DNA of 64,000 bases, taken from contig JBBKXQ010000008.1 of assembly GCA_037969565.1 (NCBI GenBank), positions 14,868 to 78,867 on the forward strand. Direction: 5' to 3'. The notes under the pieces were generated by a model, which worked only from the letters and a program-made list of their open reading frames with translations, ran no database searches and was not told the origin of the DNA. Shown here piece after piece: positions 50,658 to 58,292 of this stretch (its first letter is position 1; every line of letters starts with the position of its first letter). The position numbers were made by a program, and so were the translations under genes. Source of the stretch: SZUA-35 sp037969565 (GTDB lineage: Bacteria > Actinomycetota > Acidimicrobiia > Acidimicrobiales > SZUA-35).

Positions 50658-51101
50658 TCATTTCGCCAAACGACGATTGGCGACAGGGACCTTCGTCCCG
50701 AAGCACGGAGAATCTTCGGCAGGTCGCTCGAGGCCGAGTTCTGCAACGCCGAGCTCCGCGATGCCATGGGCGAGTTCGAGCAGAGCGGTTGGTTGCAGCC
50801 GATAGCGAACATTCGGTCCGTCTTGGCACGCACAGATGAGGGCGGCTTCACGGAGAAGCCGGAGGTGTTCGGAAATGGTGGATCGAGCCAGTCCCGATTC
50901 CACGGCGATGTCTCCAGCCGCAAGCGAGCGATGGGTCGCCAGTTCTGCGACGATCGACACTCTCGCCGGATGGCCGAGGCTTCGGGCTTGTAGAGCCAGC
51001 CGTTCGATTCTCGCCCGCTCTGACGCAGGCTGACCGAGCTCGCAGCGCGGGCCGAAACCTGATGGTGAGGCGGTGCGCTTGCAGGGGGGCAAGGAGACCA
51101 T
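50658..51101 (-). CDS. ArsR-family winged-helix transcriptional regulator
   Basis: The protein has 147 residues. The DNA-binding domain spans ~35-115: LALQARSLGHPARVSIVAELATH, then the recognition helix SGLARSTISEHLRLLREAALI and wing residues DGPNVRYRLQPTAL. Cys residues in CELG, CACQDG and CFGT could serve metal or redox sensing. The start abuts the stop of the Usp gene (TAA-ATG) and its ribosome binding site (ggagga) lies inside that gene. A Usp-ArsR pair next to hydrogenase genes recalls Rv0081, an ArsR regulator of the mycobacterial hypoxic network. Confidence 0.85.
   Translation of the reverse strand: MVSLPPCKRTASPSGFGPRCELGQPASERARIERLALQARSLGHPARVSIVAELATHRSLAAGDIAVESGLARSTISEHLRLLREAALICACQDGPNVRYRLQPTALLELAHGIAELGVAELGLERPAEDSPCFGTKVPVANRRLAK
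50686..50699. promoter_or_regulatory. DosR-like palindrome GGGACCTTCGTCCC
   Basis: GGGAC-N4-GTCCC has both half-sites perfect. It lies within the 3' end of the ArsR gene, 84 bp upstream of the membrane protein start at 50602. A promoter inside the upstream gene would let the membrane protein be expressed independently. Confidence 0.6.
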
Positions 51102-51590
51102 TTAGTCCTCCGGTCCTGGATTGTGGACAACCAAAACACTGCACGTCGCGTGATGAACAATCTTGGTCGAGACGCTGCCGAGCAGCAGGCGTTTGCCGAC
51201 GCCATGGCCCCGACTGCCCACAACGATCAGGTCGCCATCGCGCTGCTCGGCCGTGGCCAGTAAGCCATCGAACGCGGTGCCGATGATGGCGTGCCGAAAC
51301 ACCTTGATGCCGCGTTCGTGGAGCCCCAATCGTTGGAGCTCGGCTTCGGCCGAAACGAGATGGTTCCTGGCGATTTGACCCATCGCTTCGGCATCTGCGT
51401 CGTGGCCGTCCAACTCGCCAGCGAAGTCTCCCATTCTCCACCCGACAAGCGGGTGGTAGCACGAAACGAGATGCACTTCCACGTTGTTCGCAGCGGTGTT
51501 CGCAGCGGCGAGAGCCAATTCTCCCGCCCGCTCGACCGCGGCCGATCCTCCGGCGGATCCGTCTGTCCCGACAACGATTCGCTCGTACAT
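51102..51590 (-). CDS. Universal stress protein (single UspA domain)
   Basis: The protein has 162 residues: MYERIVVGTDGSAGGSAAVERAGELALAAAN at the start and the ATP-binding loop VVGSRGHGVGKRLLLGSVSTKIVHH near the C-terminus. It has a longer loop than usual between the first strand and the core (YHPLVGWRMGDFAGELDGHDADAEA). It is the first gene of a unit with the ArsR regulator. Two DosR-like elements lie in the divergent region upstream (51671 and 51705). Confidence 0.92.
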   Translation of the reverse strand: MYERIVVGTDGSAGGSAAVERAGELALAAANTAANNVEVHLVSCYHPLVGWRMGDFAGELDGHDADAEAMGQIARNHLVSAEAELQRLGLHERGIKVFRHAIIGTAFDGLLATAEQRDGDLIVVGSRGHGVGKRLLLGSVSTKIVHHATCSVLVVHNPGPED

Positions 51591-51670
51591 GGCTGCTCCT
51601 GTTCGGCAGGGACCGCTGATCTCGGTCTCGCGTTCAGTTCAACGCTTGTCGTCGTTGACGAATTCGACCA

Positions 51671-51684
51671 TGGCCAAAGGTCCT
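51671..51684. promoter_or_regulatory. DosR-like element TGGCCAAAGGTCCT
   Basis: TGGCC-N4-GTCCT lies 81 bp upstream of the Usp start (51590, minus strand). It is an imperfect match and one of two elements in the divergent promoter. Confidence 0.4.
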
Positions 51685-51704
51685 CGAAAGCGTCAGCTTT
51701 TGTT

Positions 51705-51718
51705 GGGCCCTCCGACCC
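51705..51718. promoter_or_regulatory. DosR-like palindrome GGGCCCTCCGACCC
   Basis: GGGCC-N4-GACCC lies 37 bp upstream of the tandem Usp start at 51755. It is the second element of this divergent pair. Confidence 0.55.
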
Positions 51719-51754
51719 TTCCGCTGGCCACGGTGCTGGCGCAGGCTCGAGTAC

Positions 51755-52750
51755 GTGAGCACTCTGAGCGATTCGCACGCCGAGGTCCGAGATCAGTCGA
51801 GGACGCGAGATCAGTCGGGAGTTCGGAAGCCTCGTCTCGTCGTGGGGCTCGACGGTTCCGAGGGATCCCTCAAGGCGCTTCACTGGGCGGCTCATCGTGT
51901 CGAGATGTTGGGCAACATCCAGACGGTGACGGCCTGGCACCTCCCGTGGTGGGCTGGAGAAGGAGCGCCGAACCGAGTCGCCGACTATCACCGAGCTGCC
52001 CAAAAGCGTCGCATCGTCGAGGAGCACCGCGTTGCCCAAGAGGAGCGAGAGGGTGCGTTCGCTCGCCAGGTCCGCGCCTCGATCGTGCGCCTTCTCGAGG
52101 ACGTTCCCGCCGCCGAACACGCAGAGCCGCTCATCACGCTGGGTTCGGCCGGCTCTGTCCTGGTCCGGGAAGCCCGGCCGCCGGATGTGATCGTTGTCGG
52201 GTCGAGAGGCCGGGGCGCGGTGGTCGACGCGATCCTCGGATCAGTGAGCCTGCATTGTATTTCGCATGCTGAGGTGCCCGTGGTCGTTGTGCCATCACAC
52301 GCTCCCCTTCTCGATGAGTCGGCACACGTGGTTGTCGGTGTGGATGGTTCGTTGAACTCGATCGGGGCGTTGGTCTGGGCGCTCGACCACGTTCCGGTCC
52401 GCTCGAAGATCGAGGTCATCCATGTGGTCGACGTTTTGCCTGTGAGCAACGAGTCGCAAGCGCAGATGGCGATGGGGCTGGGCGAAGAACTGCTCGATCG
52501 AACGATCGACTCGGCTGAACGACAAACGACAGAAAGCGAGAGTCGGGAGTTGTTGCGGAGAGTGGCGTCCGGCGATGCACGGCATGTCCTTCTGGACGCT
52601 TCATCCGGCCGAGACATGCTGGTCATCGGCGCTAGAGGCCGGGGCAGACTGAACGACTTGCTATTGGGTTCGGTTGCAAGTTCTCTCTGTCATCAGCCAC
52701 TTGCCCCAACGGTGGTGGTGCCAGTGGCGGCTGCGGCAGGGATCTCCTGA
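51755..52750 (+). CDS. Universal stress protein with two UspA domains
   Basis: The protein has 331 residues from the GTG at 51755. Two full UspA domains are present: LVVGLDGSEGSLKALHWAAHRV with motif VVGSRGRGAVVDAILGSVSLHC, and VVVGVDGSLNSIGALVWALDHV with motif VIGARGRGRLNDLLLGSVASSL. Both nucleotide loops are intact, unlike in the protein at 40351. It resembles Rv2623, a two-domain ATP-binding Usp that slows growth in mycobacteria. The first ~27 residues are polar and may be an extension or mis-started. Confidence 0.92.
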   Translation: MSTLSDSHAEVRDQSRTRDQSGVRKPRLVVGLDGSEGSLKALHWAAHRVEMLGNIQTVTAWHLPWWAGEGAPNRVADYHRAAQKRRIVEEHRVAQEEREGAFARQVRASIVRLLEDVPAAEHAEPLITLGSAGSVLVREARPPDVIVVGSRGRGAVVDAILGSVSLHCISHAEVPVVVVPSHAPLLDESAHVVVGVDGSLNSIGALVWALDHVPVRSKIEVIHVVDVLPVSNESQAQMAMGLGEELLDRTIDSAERQTTESESRELLRRVASGDARHVLLDASSGRDMLVIGARGRGRLNDLLLGSVASSLCHQPLAPTVVVPVAAAAGIS

Positions 52751-52781
52751 GGCCGAACGGCCCCTTCCGATCGGTCGAGTG

Positions 52782-54230
52782 TCAGTCGGATACAGGGGAG
52801 TGTGCACCGGGTGAATCCGAGCGGAGTGTGACGATGAAGGTTGCTCCGCCGCCCGGCGTTGGCTGGACGGTGATCGTTCCGCCGTGAGCGTCGACGATCT
52901 GCTTCGTGAGGGCCAGGCCGAGGCCGGCACCGGCTTCTCCGTCGCGGCTTCGGCTGGCGTCCACTCGGTAGAACGGGAGGAAGATCTGATCGGCATGCTC
53001 GGGAGCGACGCCAGGGCCGTGATCGATCACCGTGATCAGCGCGTTCGTGTCGTGCTGGTCCAGCTCGACGTGAACGGGTGTTCCCGGTTCGGTGTGTCGA
53101 CATGCGTTCGAGACGACGTTCAGGATCGCCTGGTGGAGTTGATCCCGGTTTCCGATCACGGCCAACTGGCCGTCGACGGGACCGCGGAGTTCGATCTCGG
53201 TGTCGGGGCTGGCGGCGCGGAGGTCGCCGGCGACGTCGGCAACCACGGCGCCGAGGTCAACGACGCTGGGCGTCGTTTCGTTGGGTGCCCCGTTGCGGGT
53301 GAGCTGGAGCATGTTGTTCACGAGGCGCGTCATGCGCTCGCTCTCGCTGCCGATCCGACCCATGGCGCGATCGAGCTCGGCGGGTTGCTGCAGCATGTGA
53401 CCTCGATAGAGGTCGCTGTAGCCCTTCAATGCCGTGAGCGGCGTGCGTAGTTCGTGGGAGGCATCGGCGAGGAACCGTTCCATGTTGTTTCGGGCCTGTG
53501 TGGCTTCCGCGGCCGAACGTTCGCTGCTGTCCAGGTTGGCTTGGAGTTGGTGCAGCATCCGGTCCAGGTCGGTTGCCAGGTCGGCGATTTCGCTCGACCC
53601 GCTCGGCTCTCCGATGGTGGTGTCGAGGTGCCCTCCGGCGATGCGCCTGGCCGACGACGTCATGCGGGTCAGCGGACGGGTCAAGTAGGACGCGATGAGC
53701 CCGACGGCGACGGCCTGGAGCGCAAGAATCACGATCGCCCCGCCGAACAGTGTTCGCCTGAGGTTGGCGATGGTGTCGTTGACCGTGGCCAGATCGAGTG
53801 CAGTGACGATGATCGTCGAGTCGGCTCGGCGGGTCGTGCGAATTCGATAAGAGGGGTCGTCGAAGGTGTGATCGCCGTCAGTCAGCGTTGCGATTCCGGC
53901 GAGGTCGGAGTCGCTGAAGGGATTGGCCGAGCCCCGCTGCCCGACGAGCGTTCCGTCGGCGTTGAGAAGGAGCTCAACCGGGGTGGCGGTGTCGTCGATC
54001 GCTACGGCGTCTCCGATCTGTCCGCTCGTGATCGGGGCAGGAGCGCGATCCGGAGCGCCATCGCCTGGGGGCAGGCTGGCCTGGGCGACGCGGCCGAGTT
54101 CGTCGTCGACGCCGGCGATCAGATCTTGATGAACCGAGCGGTCGACGTAGACGGAGAAGGCGGCGAAGCCGATCGTGACCGTGGCCAAGATCGGGATCAG
54201 GATCAACGACCGAAGCGGCGGGCGTCTCAT
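52782..54230 (-). CDS. Two-component sensor histidine kinase (HAMP, HisKA, HATPase)
   Basis: The protein has 482 residues. The first membrane helix is at about 8-28, with an extracytoplasmic sensor of ~130 residues (VDRSVHQDLIAGVDDEL). The second helix is at about 160-182, followed by HAMP (SYLTRPLTRMTSSARRIAGGHLD). The H box is ADASHELRTPLTALKGYSD with phospho-acceptor His259. The ATPase domain has N box LNVVSNACRHTE, GPGVAPEHADQIF and GAGLGLALTKQI. The input signal is unknown. It overlaps the end of the response regulator gene by 4 bp, so the pair is an operon. Confidence 0.94.
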   Translation of the reverse strand: MRRPPLRSLILIPILATVTIGFAAFSVYVDRSVHQDLIAGVDDELGRVAQASLPPGDGAPDRAPAPITSGQIGDAVAIDDTATPVELLLNADGTLVGQRGSANPFSDSDLAGIATLTDGDHTFDDPSYRIRTTRRADSTIIVTALDLATVNDTIANLRRTLFGGAIVILALQAVAVGLIASYLTRPLTRMTSSARRIAGGHLDTTIGEPSGSSEIADLATDLDRMLHQLQANLDSSERSAAEATQARNNMERFLADASHELRTPLTALKGYSDLYRGHMLQQPAELDRAMGRIGSESERMTRLVNNMLQLTRNGAPNETTPSVVDLGAVVADVAGDLRAASPDTEIELRGPVDGQLAVIGNRDQLHQAILNVVSNACRHTEPGTPVHVELDQHDTNALITVIDHGPGVAPEHADQIFLPFYRVDASRSRDGEAGAGLGLALTKQIVDAHGGTITVQPTPGGGATFIVTLRSDSPGAHSPVSD

Positions 54231-54934
54231 CGGTCGGCCGGTCGCAAGACATATCCGACCCCACGCTTGGTGTGGATCAGCGGACGTGTCCCGTCGTCGA
54301 TCTTGCGGCGGAGGTAACCGATGTACAACTCGACCACGTTCTCACTGCCTTCGTAGTCATAGTCCCAGACATTGACGAGAATCTGCGCCTTGGAAACAAC
54401 AGTTCCGGCATTCACCATGAGGTAATGAAGGAGGCGGAACTCGGTTGGTGACAGCTCGATGAGAGCGCCGGCCCGGCGAACCTCGTGACCCGACGGTTCC
54501 AGGGTGAGGTCCTCCACCGCTAGTGCGTCGCCCGGAGACTCGTGACCGGTACGGCGCAGAATGGCTGCCACCCGAAGTACCAGTTCGTCGACGCTGAACG
54601 GCTTGGTGAGATAGTCGTCGCCGCCGATCACGAACCCCTTGATCCGATCAGCGGGCTCGTCTCGTGCAGTCAGAAAGAGAACGGGAGCGAAGCGGCCCGC
54701 ATCTCGAAGCCGATGACAAACCTCGTAACCGTCGATCCCGGGAAGCATCACATCGAGCACGATCAGATCGAAGTCTTCGGTCGAGGCCAATTCGAACCCA
54801 GCCATACCGCTGGCGCGCTGCGTCACCGTGTGGCCTTGGTAGCGCAGGGCCGTCGACACGATGTCGCTGATTGCCGGTTCGTCCTCGACGACAAGGATCC
54901 GACTCGGTGCGGCAGGGATGGATCGGTTGAGCAT
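54227..54934 (-). CDS. OmpR/PhoB-family response regulator
   Basis: The protein has 235 residues. The receiver domain at ~11-125 has acidic pocket VVEDE, phospho-acceptor Asp61 (LIVLDVMLPGIDG) and Lys in YLTKPFSVDEL. The C-terminal winged helix (~138-232) has LTLEPSGHEVRRAG, LSPTEFRLLHYL and VVELYIGYLRRKID. It is the partner of the kinase gene downstream. Being of OmpR type, it is not the DosR-like regulator expected for the palindromes in the preceding island. Confidence 0.94.
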   Translation of the reverse strand: MLNRSIPAAPSRILVVEDEPAISDIVSTALRYQGHTVTQRASGMAGFELASTEDFDLIVLDVMLPGIDGYEVCHRLRDAGRFAPVLFLTARDEPADRIKGFVIGGDDYLTKPFSVDELVLRVAAILRRTGHESPGDALAVEDLTLEPSGHEVRRAGALIELSPTEFRLLHYLMVNAGTVVSKAQILVNVWDYDYEGSENVVELYIGYLRRKIDDGTRPLIHTKRGVGYVLRPADR

Positions 54935-54980
54935 CGCCTTCTAGTGAACAGAGGTTCACTGTGAAAATGCTGTGAGCCGT

Positions 54981-55994
54981 TCAGCGTTCTGGTCGCCGAC
55001 GTCTCCGGCGATCGATGAGTGCGGTCACGGCGGGGGATGAAGATCGGTAACTCACGATGGTGACGTCGAGTGGGAGGTGGGAGAGAAGGGAGCAGGCGCG
55101 ATCGATGGCGTCGATGATCCAGGTTTCGTCGTTGCCGAAGACGCCGCCGCCGAGCATTGTCAGGTGTACTGCGGCCTTCCCGGTTCGGTCGGCGTTGAGG
55201 GCTGCGGCCCGAAGGGTGGCTTCGTACGATGCTTCGAGAATGAGACGAGCGAAGGCTTCGAAGCGGTCTGGTGGGAGACGGTTGTAGGCCACCGGGAGAG
55301 CTGAGCAGTACGCCTGGGTGACGGTGTGACCGGTCGGCGAGGTGGTCACTTCGACGTCGTGGTGCACTCCGATACGAAGCTGCGCTCTGACGCCGTCGAT
55401 CTCGAGTGGCGACATCGTGGCGAGGCGCTCATCGAGTCGGTCGAGGCCCAGCTCGTCGAACATGGCATAGCCATTCGCCATGGTCCACGCCGGATCGGTT
55501 TCGGGGAAGAGGTGGGTGGCGATGTCGGCGAGGCAGTCGATCTGGTTGTCGACGCTTTGGCCGATCCGACCGTTGACGTCCACGAAGTAGTTCCGCAGGA
55601 TGGTGCCGGCGCCACAAGCGACAGCACAGGCGGGGCCCTGGGTCGGGTCGTTCTGATACCCGCTGACCCCGGCTTCGGGAGTGACGCCCGGTGACACCAT
55701 TTCCAGCAGGTTGAATTGCGACGCCGCCTGGAACAGCGCGCCAGCGTTGCGCTGGTCGCGGTGCAGCGATCCGGCGTCGCCGACGATCTCGCGCAGCACC
55801 AGTTTCAGCGAGTCAGCACCGAGGGATGCGGTGCGCTTCCGAAGTTCGGCCAGTGAGACCAGTTCGAGCGTGCCGCACTGCATCCGGCGGCCGTTCACTG
55901 TGGAGATCAATACGTCGCCATCGAGGATGAGATGCTCACGCACCTCATCGCCCGAAGTCTCCGCGAACCCGACAAGTTCTTCGAACCACATCAT
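54981..55994 (-). CDS. Macro-domain-like hypothetical protein
   Basis: The protein has 337 residues. The central part reads ASQFNLLEMVSPGVTPEAGVSGY, then DPTQGPACAVACGAGTILRNYFVDV. The C-terminal part has HLTMLGGGVFGNDETWIIDAIDRAC, similar to the ligand loop of macro domains and PARG-like enzymes, which bind or hydrolyse ADP-ribose. I recognise the overall layout as a conserved but uncharacterised family and cannot assign a substrate. Asp/Asn residues after GQSVDNQIDCLADIA could be catalytic. The gene is alone and its promoter is not evident. Confidence 0.55.
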   Translation of the reverse strand: MMWFEELVGFAETSGDEVREHLILDGDVLISTVNGRRMQCGTLELVSLAELRKRTASLGADSLKLVLREIVGDAGSLHRDQRNAGALFQAASQFNLLEMVSPGVTPEAGVSGYQNDPTQGPACAVACGAGTILRNYFVDVNGRIGQSVDNQIDCLADIATHLFPETDPAWTMANGYAMFDELGLDRLDERLATMSPLEIDGVRAQLRIGVHHDVEVTTSPTGHTVTQAYCSALPVAYNRLPPDRFEAFARLILEASYEATLRAAALNADRTGKAAVHLTMLGGGVFGNDETWIIDAIDRACSLLSHLPLDVTIVSYRSSSPAVTALIDRRRRRRPER

Positions 55995-56121
55995 GTCATC
56001 GTCCCAGTTGCCGCCAGGCAGTGCACGCGTCGAGGCTCGGTGACACGCAGCTCAAGGTCGGCGGCTAGCGGGTCGATACGTGGGCATCGAGACGTCGCGA
56101 AATCGGTGCTGAGGAGCTCCT

Positions 56122-56502
56122 GTGAGAGATCTGAATCTGTCGGCTCGGGGCAAGGCCGCATACGGCGGACTCTGCGTCGTGTGCTGTGGTCTGCCGATGT
56201 TGGTGACGCTGGGAATCCTGAGTATCGGTGTTGCGTTCGCCGTCGGTGCCTCGATTGCGTCCGCAGTCGGGGTTGTTGCCACGGCATACCTCGTTGCCCG
56301 ACGGCGGTTGATCCACGTGCCAGCGGGGGCTCGCCGGATGCTCACCATTGGCGGAACGACGATGTCGGGGCTCGGCCTCTGGCTCGCCAACGAGTCTGCT
56401 GACGTGGCGCCGGTGGTGCTGAGTGTGGCCGTGGCGGCCTTGTCTACAGCTGCGCTCCTCGCTCTTTCGGCTTCGAACGCCCCCGGCCGTACGGCGGCCT
56501 GA
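56122..56502 (+). CDS. Small membrane protein with vicinal Cys pair
   Basis: The protein has 126 residues from GTG, with three to four hydrophobic segments (at about 15-33, 35-58, 72-90 and 95-115). The first contains GLCVVCCGLPMLVTLG. A CC motif in the first helix followed by GLPML is reminiscent of small mercury-transport (MerT-like) proteins, but the second Cys pair is missing. The role is unknown; metal binding is only a suggestion. A copper protein gene follows 180 bp downstream. Confidence 0.55.
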   Translation: MRDLNLSARGKAAYGGLCVVCCGLPMLVTLGILSIGVAFAVGASIASAVGVVATAYLVARRRLIHVPAGARRMLTIGGTTMSGLGLWLANESADVAPVVLSVAVAALSTAALLALSASNAPGRTAA

Positions 56503-56681
56503 GCGACCGCCACGATGAACGTTCCCGAGGCACCGGCCTGGCGCTGGGACCCTCGCTGCTTCAGCAGTGTTGCGATTGAATGACGTTGGTATGACGACAC
56601 CGTGTCGTAGTATGGCTGCCGGCATGGGAACGGGGTCGGAGTGCCTCCAACCGAAATCATTTGCAATCCCCCGAGGTACTC

Positions 56682-58229
56682 GTGAAAGACATCCGCCATG
56701 TGGCCGCAAGATTCCTTGCTGTCGTCGCCCTCATTGCCCTACTGGCGGCCACGGTTCTGGCTGGTCCCGCGGCGGCGCACACAGGCTTCGAATCCTCCGA
56801 CCCGGTCGACGGCGCCACCCTTGACACACCGCTGGATGTCATCACGCTCGTATTCAGCGGCGAGGCCGAACCCACGGGAGAGGGCTTCCAGATCCTCGAG
56901 CCCACCGGCGGGCTCCGTCAACCCAGTGAGGCGAGCACTGCTGATGGGTCGACATGGGTGCTGCGGTTCGATCCTCCGGTGACCGGTGGTGTGGTCGGCC
57001 TGCGCTGGATGGTCAAGGCGCCCGACGCCCACGCCATCGACGGCAGTTTCAGCTTCACCGTCACGGCTCCGGCGCCCGCCATCGACGAGCCCGCCCCAGC
57101 AGCCGAGGCGACCTCGGCCGAGGAGATCGCGGCGCCGGCCGTGGATCTCGAGTCGTTCCTCGACACGAAAACGGATCAGAACAAAACACCACAGAGGGTC
57201 GGAGCTGCGGGTCGCATGATCAGCCTCGCTGGAACGCTCGTCGGTGTCGGCGCCTTGATATTTGCGGCTGCGGTACTCCGAGGGGCACGACGCGATGTCC
57301 GCCATGTCCTCCATTGGGTCCGGCGGGCCGGCCTCTTGGTCGTCGTTGGTGCCATTGTCGAACTCGTCGCTCAGCTTGCCGTCGACGGTGGGGGTCGGTG
57401 GTCGGCGATCTGGTCGTTCACGACACTCGGTTCCGTACTCGTCTCATCCTTCGGGATCGCCGTCGCGCTCCGGATCGTTGGCGGATTGGCCATGGCTTCG
57501 GGCGCCCGGATCGACATCACCCACGCGTCCGAAACGCCCGATCCAGTCGTGGCGATCCGAGAATTGGTAGGAGCGGGCGTCGGATCATCGAGCGACTTCT
57601 GGGCCATCGAGAACGAGGACACGGGATCGGGCCGACAACTCACGGGCTCCGAGCCCTATCTCCACCACGGAGATCAGGCCTGGTCTCCGACCCTCGACTC
57701 GGCTGGCGCGATGCTTGGCGGCTTCGCGTTGCTCGTTGCTCATTTGTTCGATGGCCACACCGTCACGAAGGGCGATCGCTTGTTCACCGGGATCGTCGAC
57801 TTGGTCCACGTCGCCGGTGGGGCGGTGTGGGCCGGCGGCGTCTTGATGTTGACCTCAGTTCTATGGCGACGTCACCGGCAGGGCCGCGAGCTACGCGCTC
57901 TGCAGCTCGCAGTTCGTTTCTCGGTCGTGGCAACGATCGCTCTGGTTGCCGTCGGCCTGGCCGGAGTGGTGCTCACCGTGATCATCCTCGACAGTCCTTC
58001 CGAGCTCTGGTCAACCGAATGGGGCAGGCTCCTCATGCTCAAGACGCTTTTCGTGGTCGCTGCCGGTGCGGCTGGGGGATACAACCACAAGGTGCTCATC
58101 CCGCAGATGGAGAGTGCACCGGACGACCTTGCGCTGACCTCACAATTTCGAGCAATCGTCACTGGAGAAGCTGCAGCCTTGGTGGCGGTGCTGATCGCTA
58201 CGGCCTTCCTCATGGGTGCCGCCTCCTGA
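56682..58229 (+). CDS. Copper resistance protein, CopC-CopD fusion
   Basis: The protein has 515 residues from the GTG at 56682. A signal peptide (residues 1-32, ending GPAAA) is followed directly by His33, the N-terminal Cu ligand of CopC, in HTGFESSDPVDGATL. A second His is in VKAPDAHAIDGSFSFTV. An acidic Pro/Ala linker (~130-170) leads to a CopD-type membrane domain with about eight helices (~180-510), including LVHVAGGAVWAGGVLML and EWGRLLMLKTLFVVAAGAAGGYNH. It likely imports copper or delivers it across the membrane. Confidence 0.9.
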   Translation: MKDIRHVAARFLAVVALIALLAATVLAGPAAAHTGFESSDPVDGATLDTPLDVITLVFSGEAEPTGEGFQILEPTGGLRQPSEASTADGSTWVLRFDPPVTGGVVGLRWMVKAPDAHAIDGSFSFTVTAPAPAIDEPAPAAEATSAEEIAAPAVDLESFLDTKTDQNKTPQRVGAAGRMISLAGTLVGVGALIFAAAVLRGARRDVRHVLHWVRRAGLLVVVGAIVELVAQLAVDGGGRWSAIWSFTTLGSVLVSSFGIAVALRIVGGLAMASGARIDITHASETPDPVVAIRELVGAGVGSSSDFWAIENEDTGSGRQLTGSEPYLHHGDQAWSPTLDSAGAMLGGFALLVAHLFDGHTVTKGDRLFTGIVDLVHVAGGAVWAGGVLMLTSVLWRRHRQGRELRALQLAVRFSVVATIALVAVGLAGVVLTVIILDSPSELWSTEWGRLLMLKTLFVVAAGAAGGYNHKVLIPQMESAPDDLALTSQFRAIVTGEAAALVAVLIATAFLMGAAS

Positions 58230-58292
58230 CCCGACTGGCTCGGGGGTCGTCACGTCGAATCTGACCGACCGCGATTCTGTGGCCGCCACAAC

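Noticed and set aside
52782..54934. The adjacent two-component system as the regulator of the palindromes
   Set aside because: The response regulator is OmpR type with a winged helix. DosR boxes are bound by NarL-type regulators, and no box lies at its own promoter.
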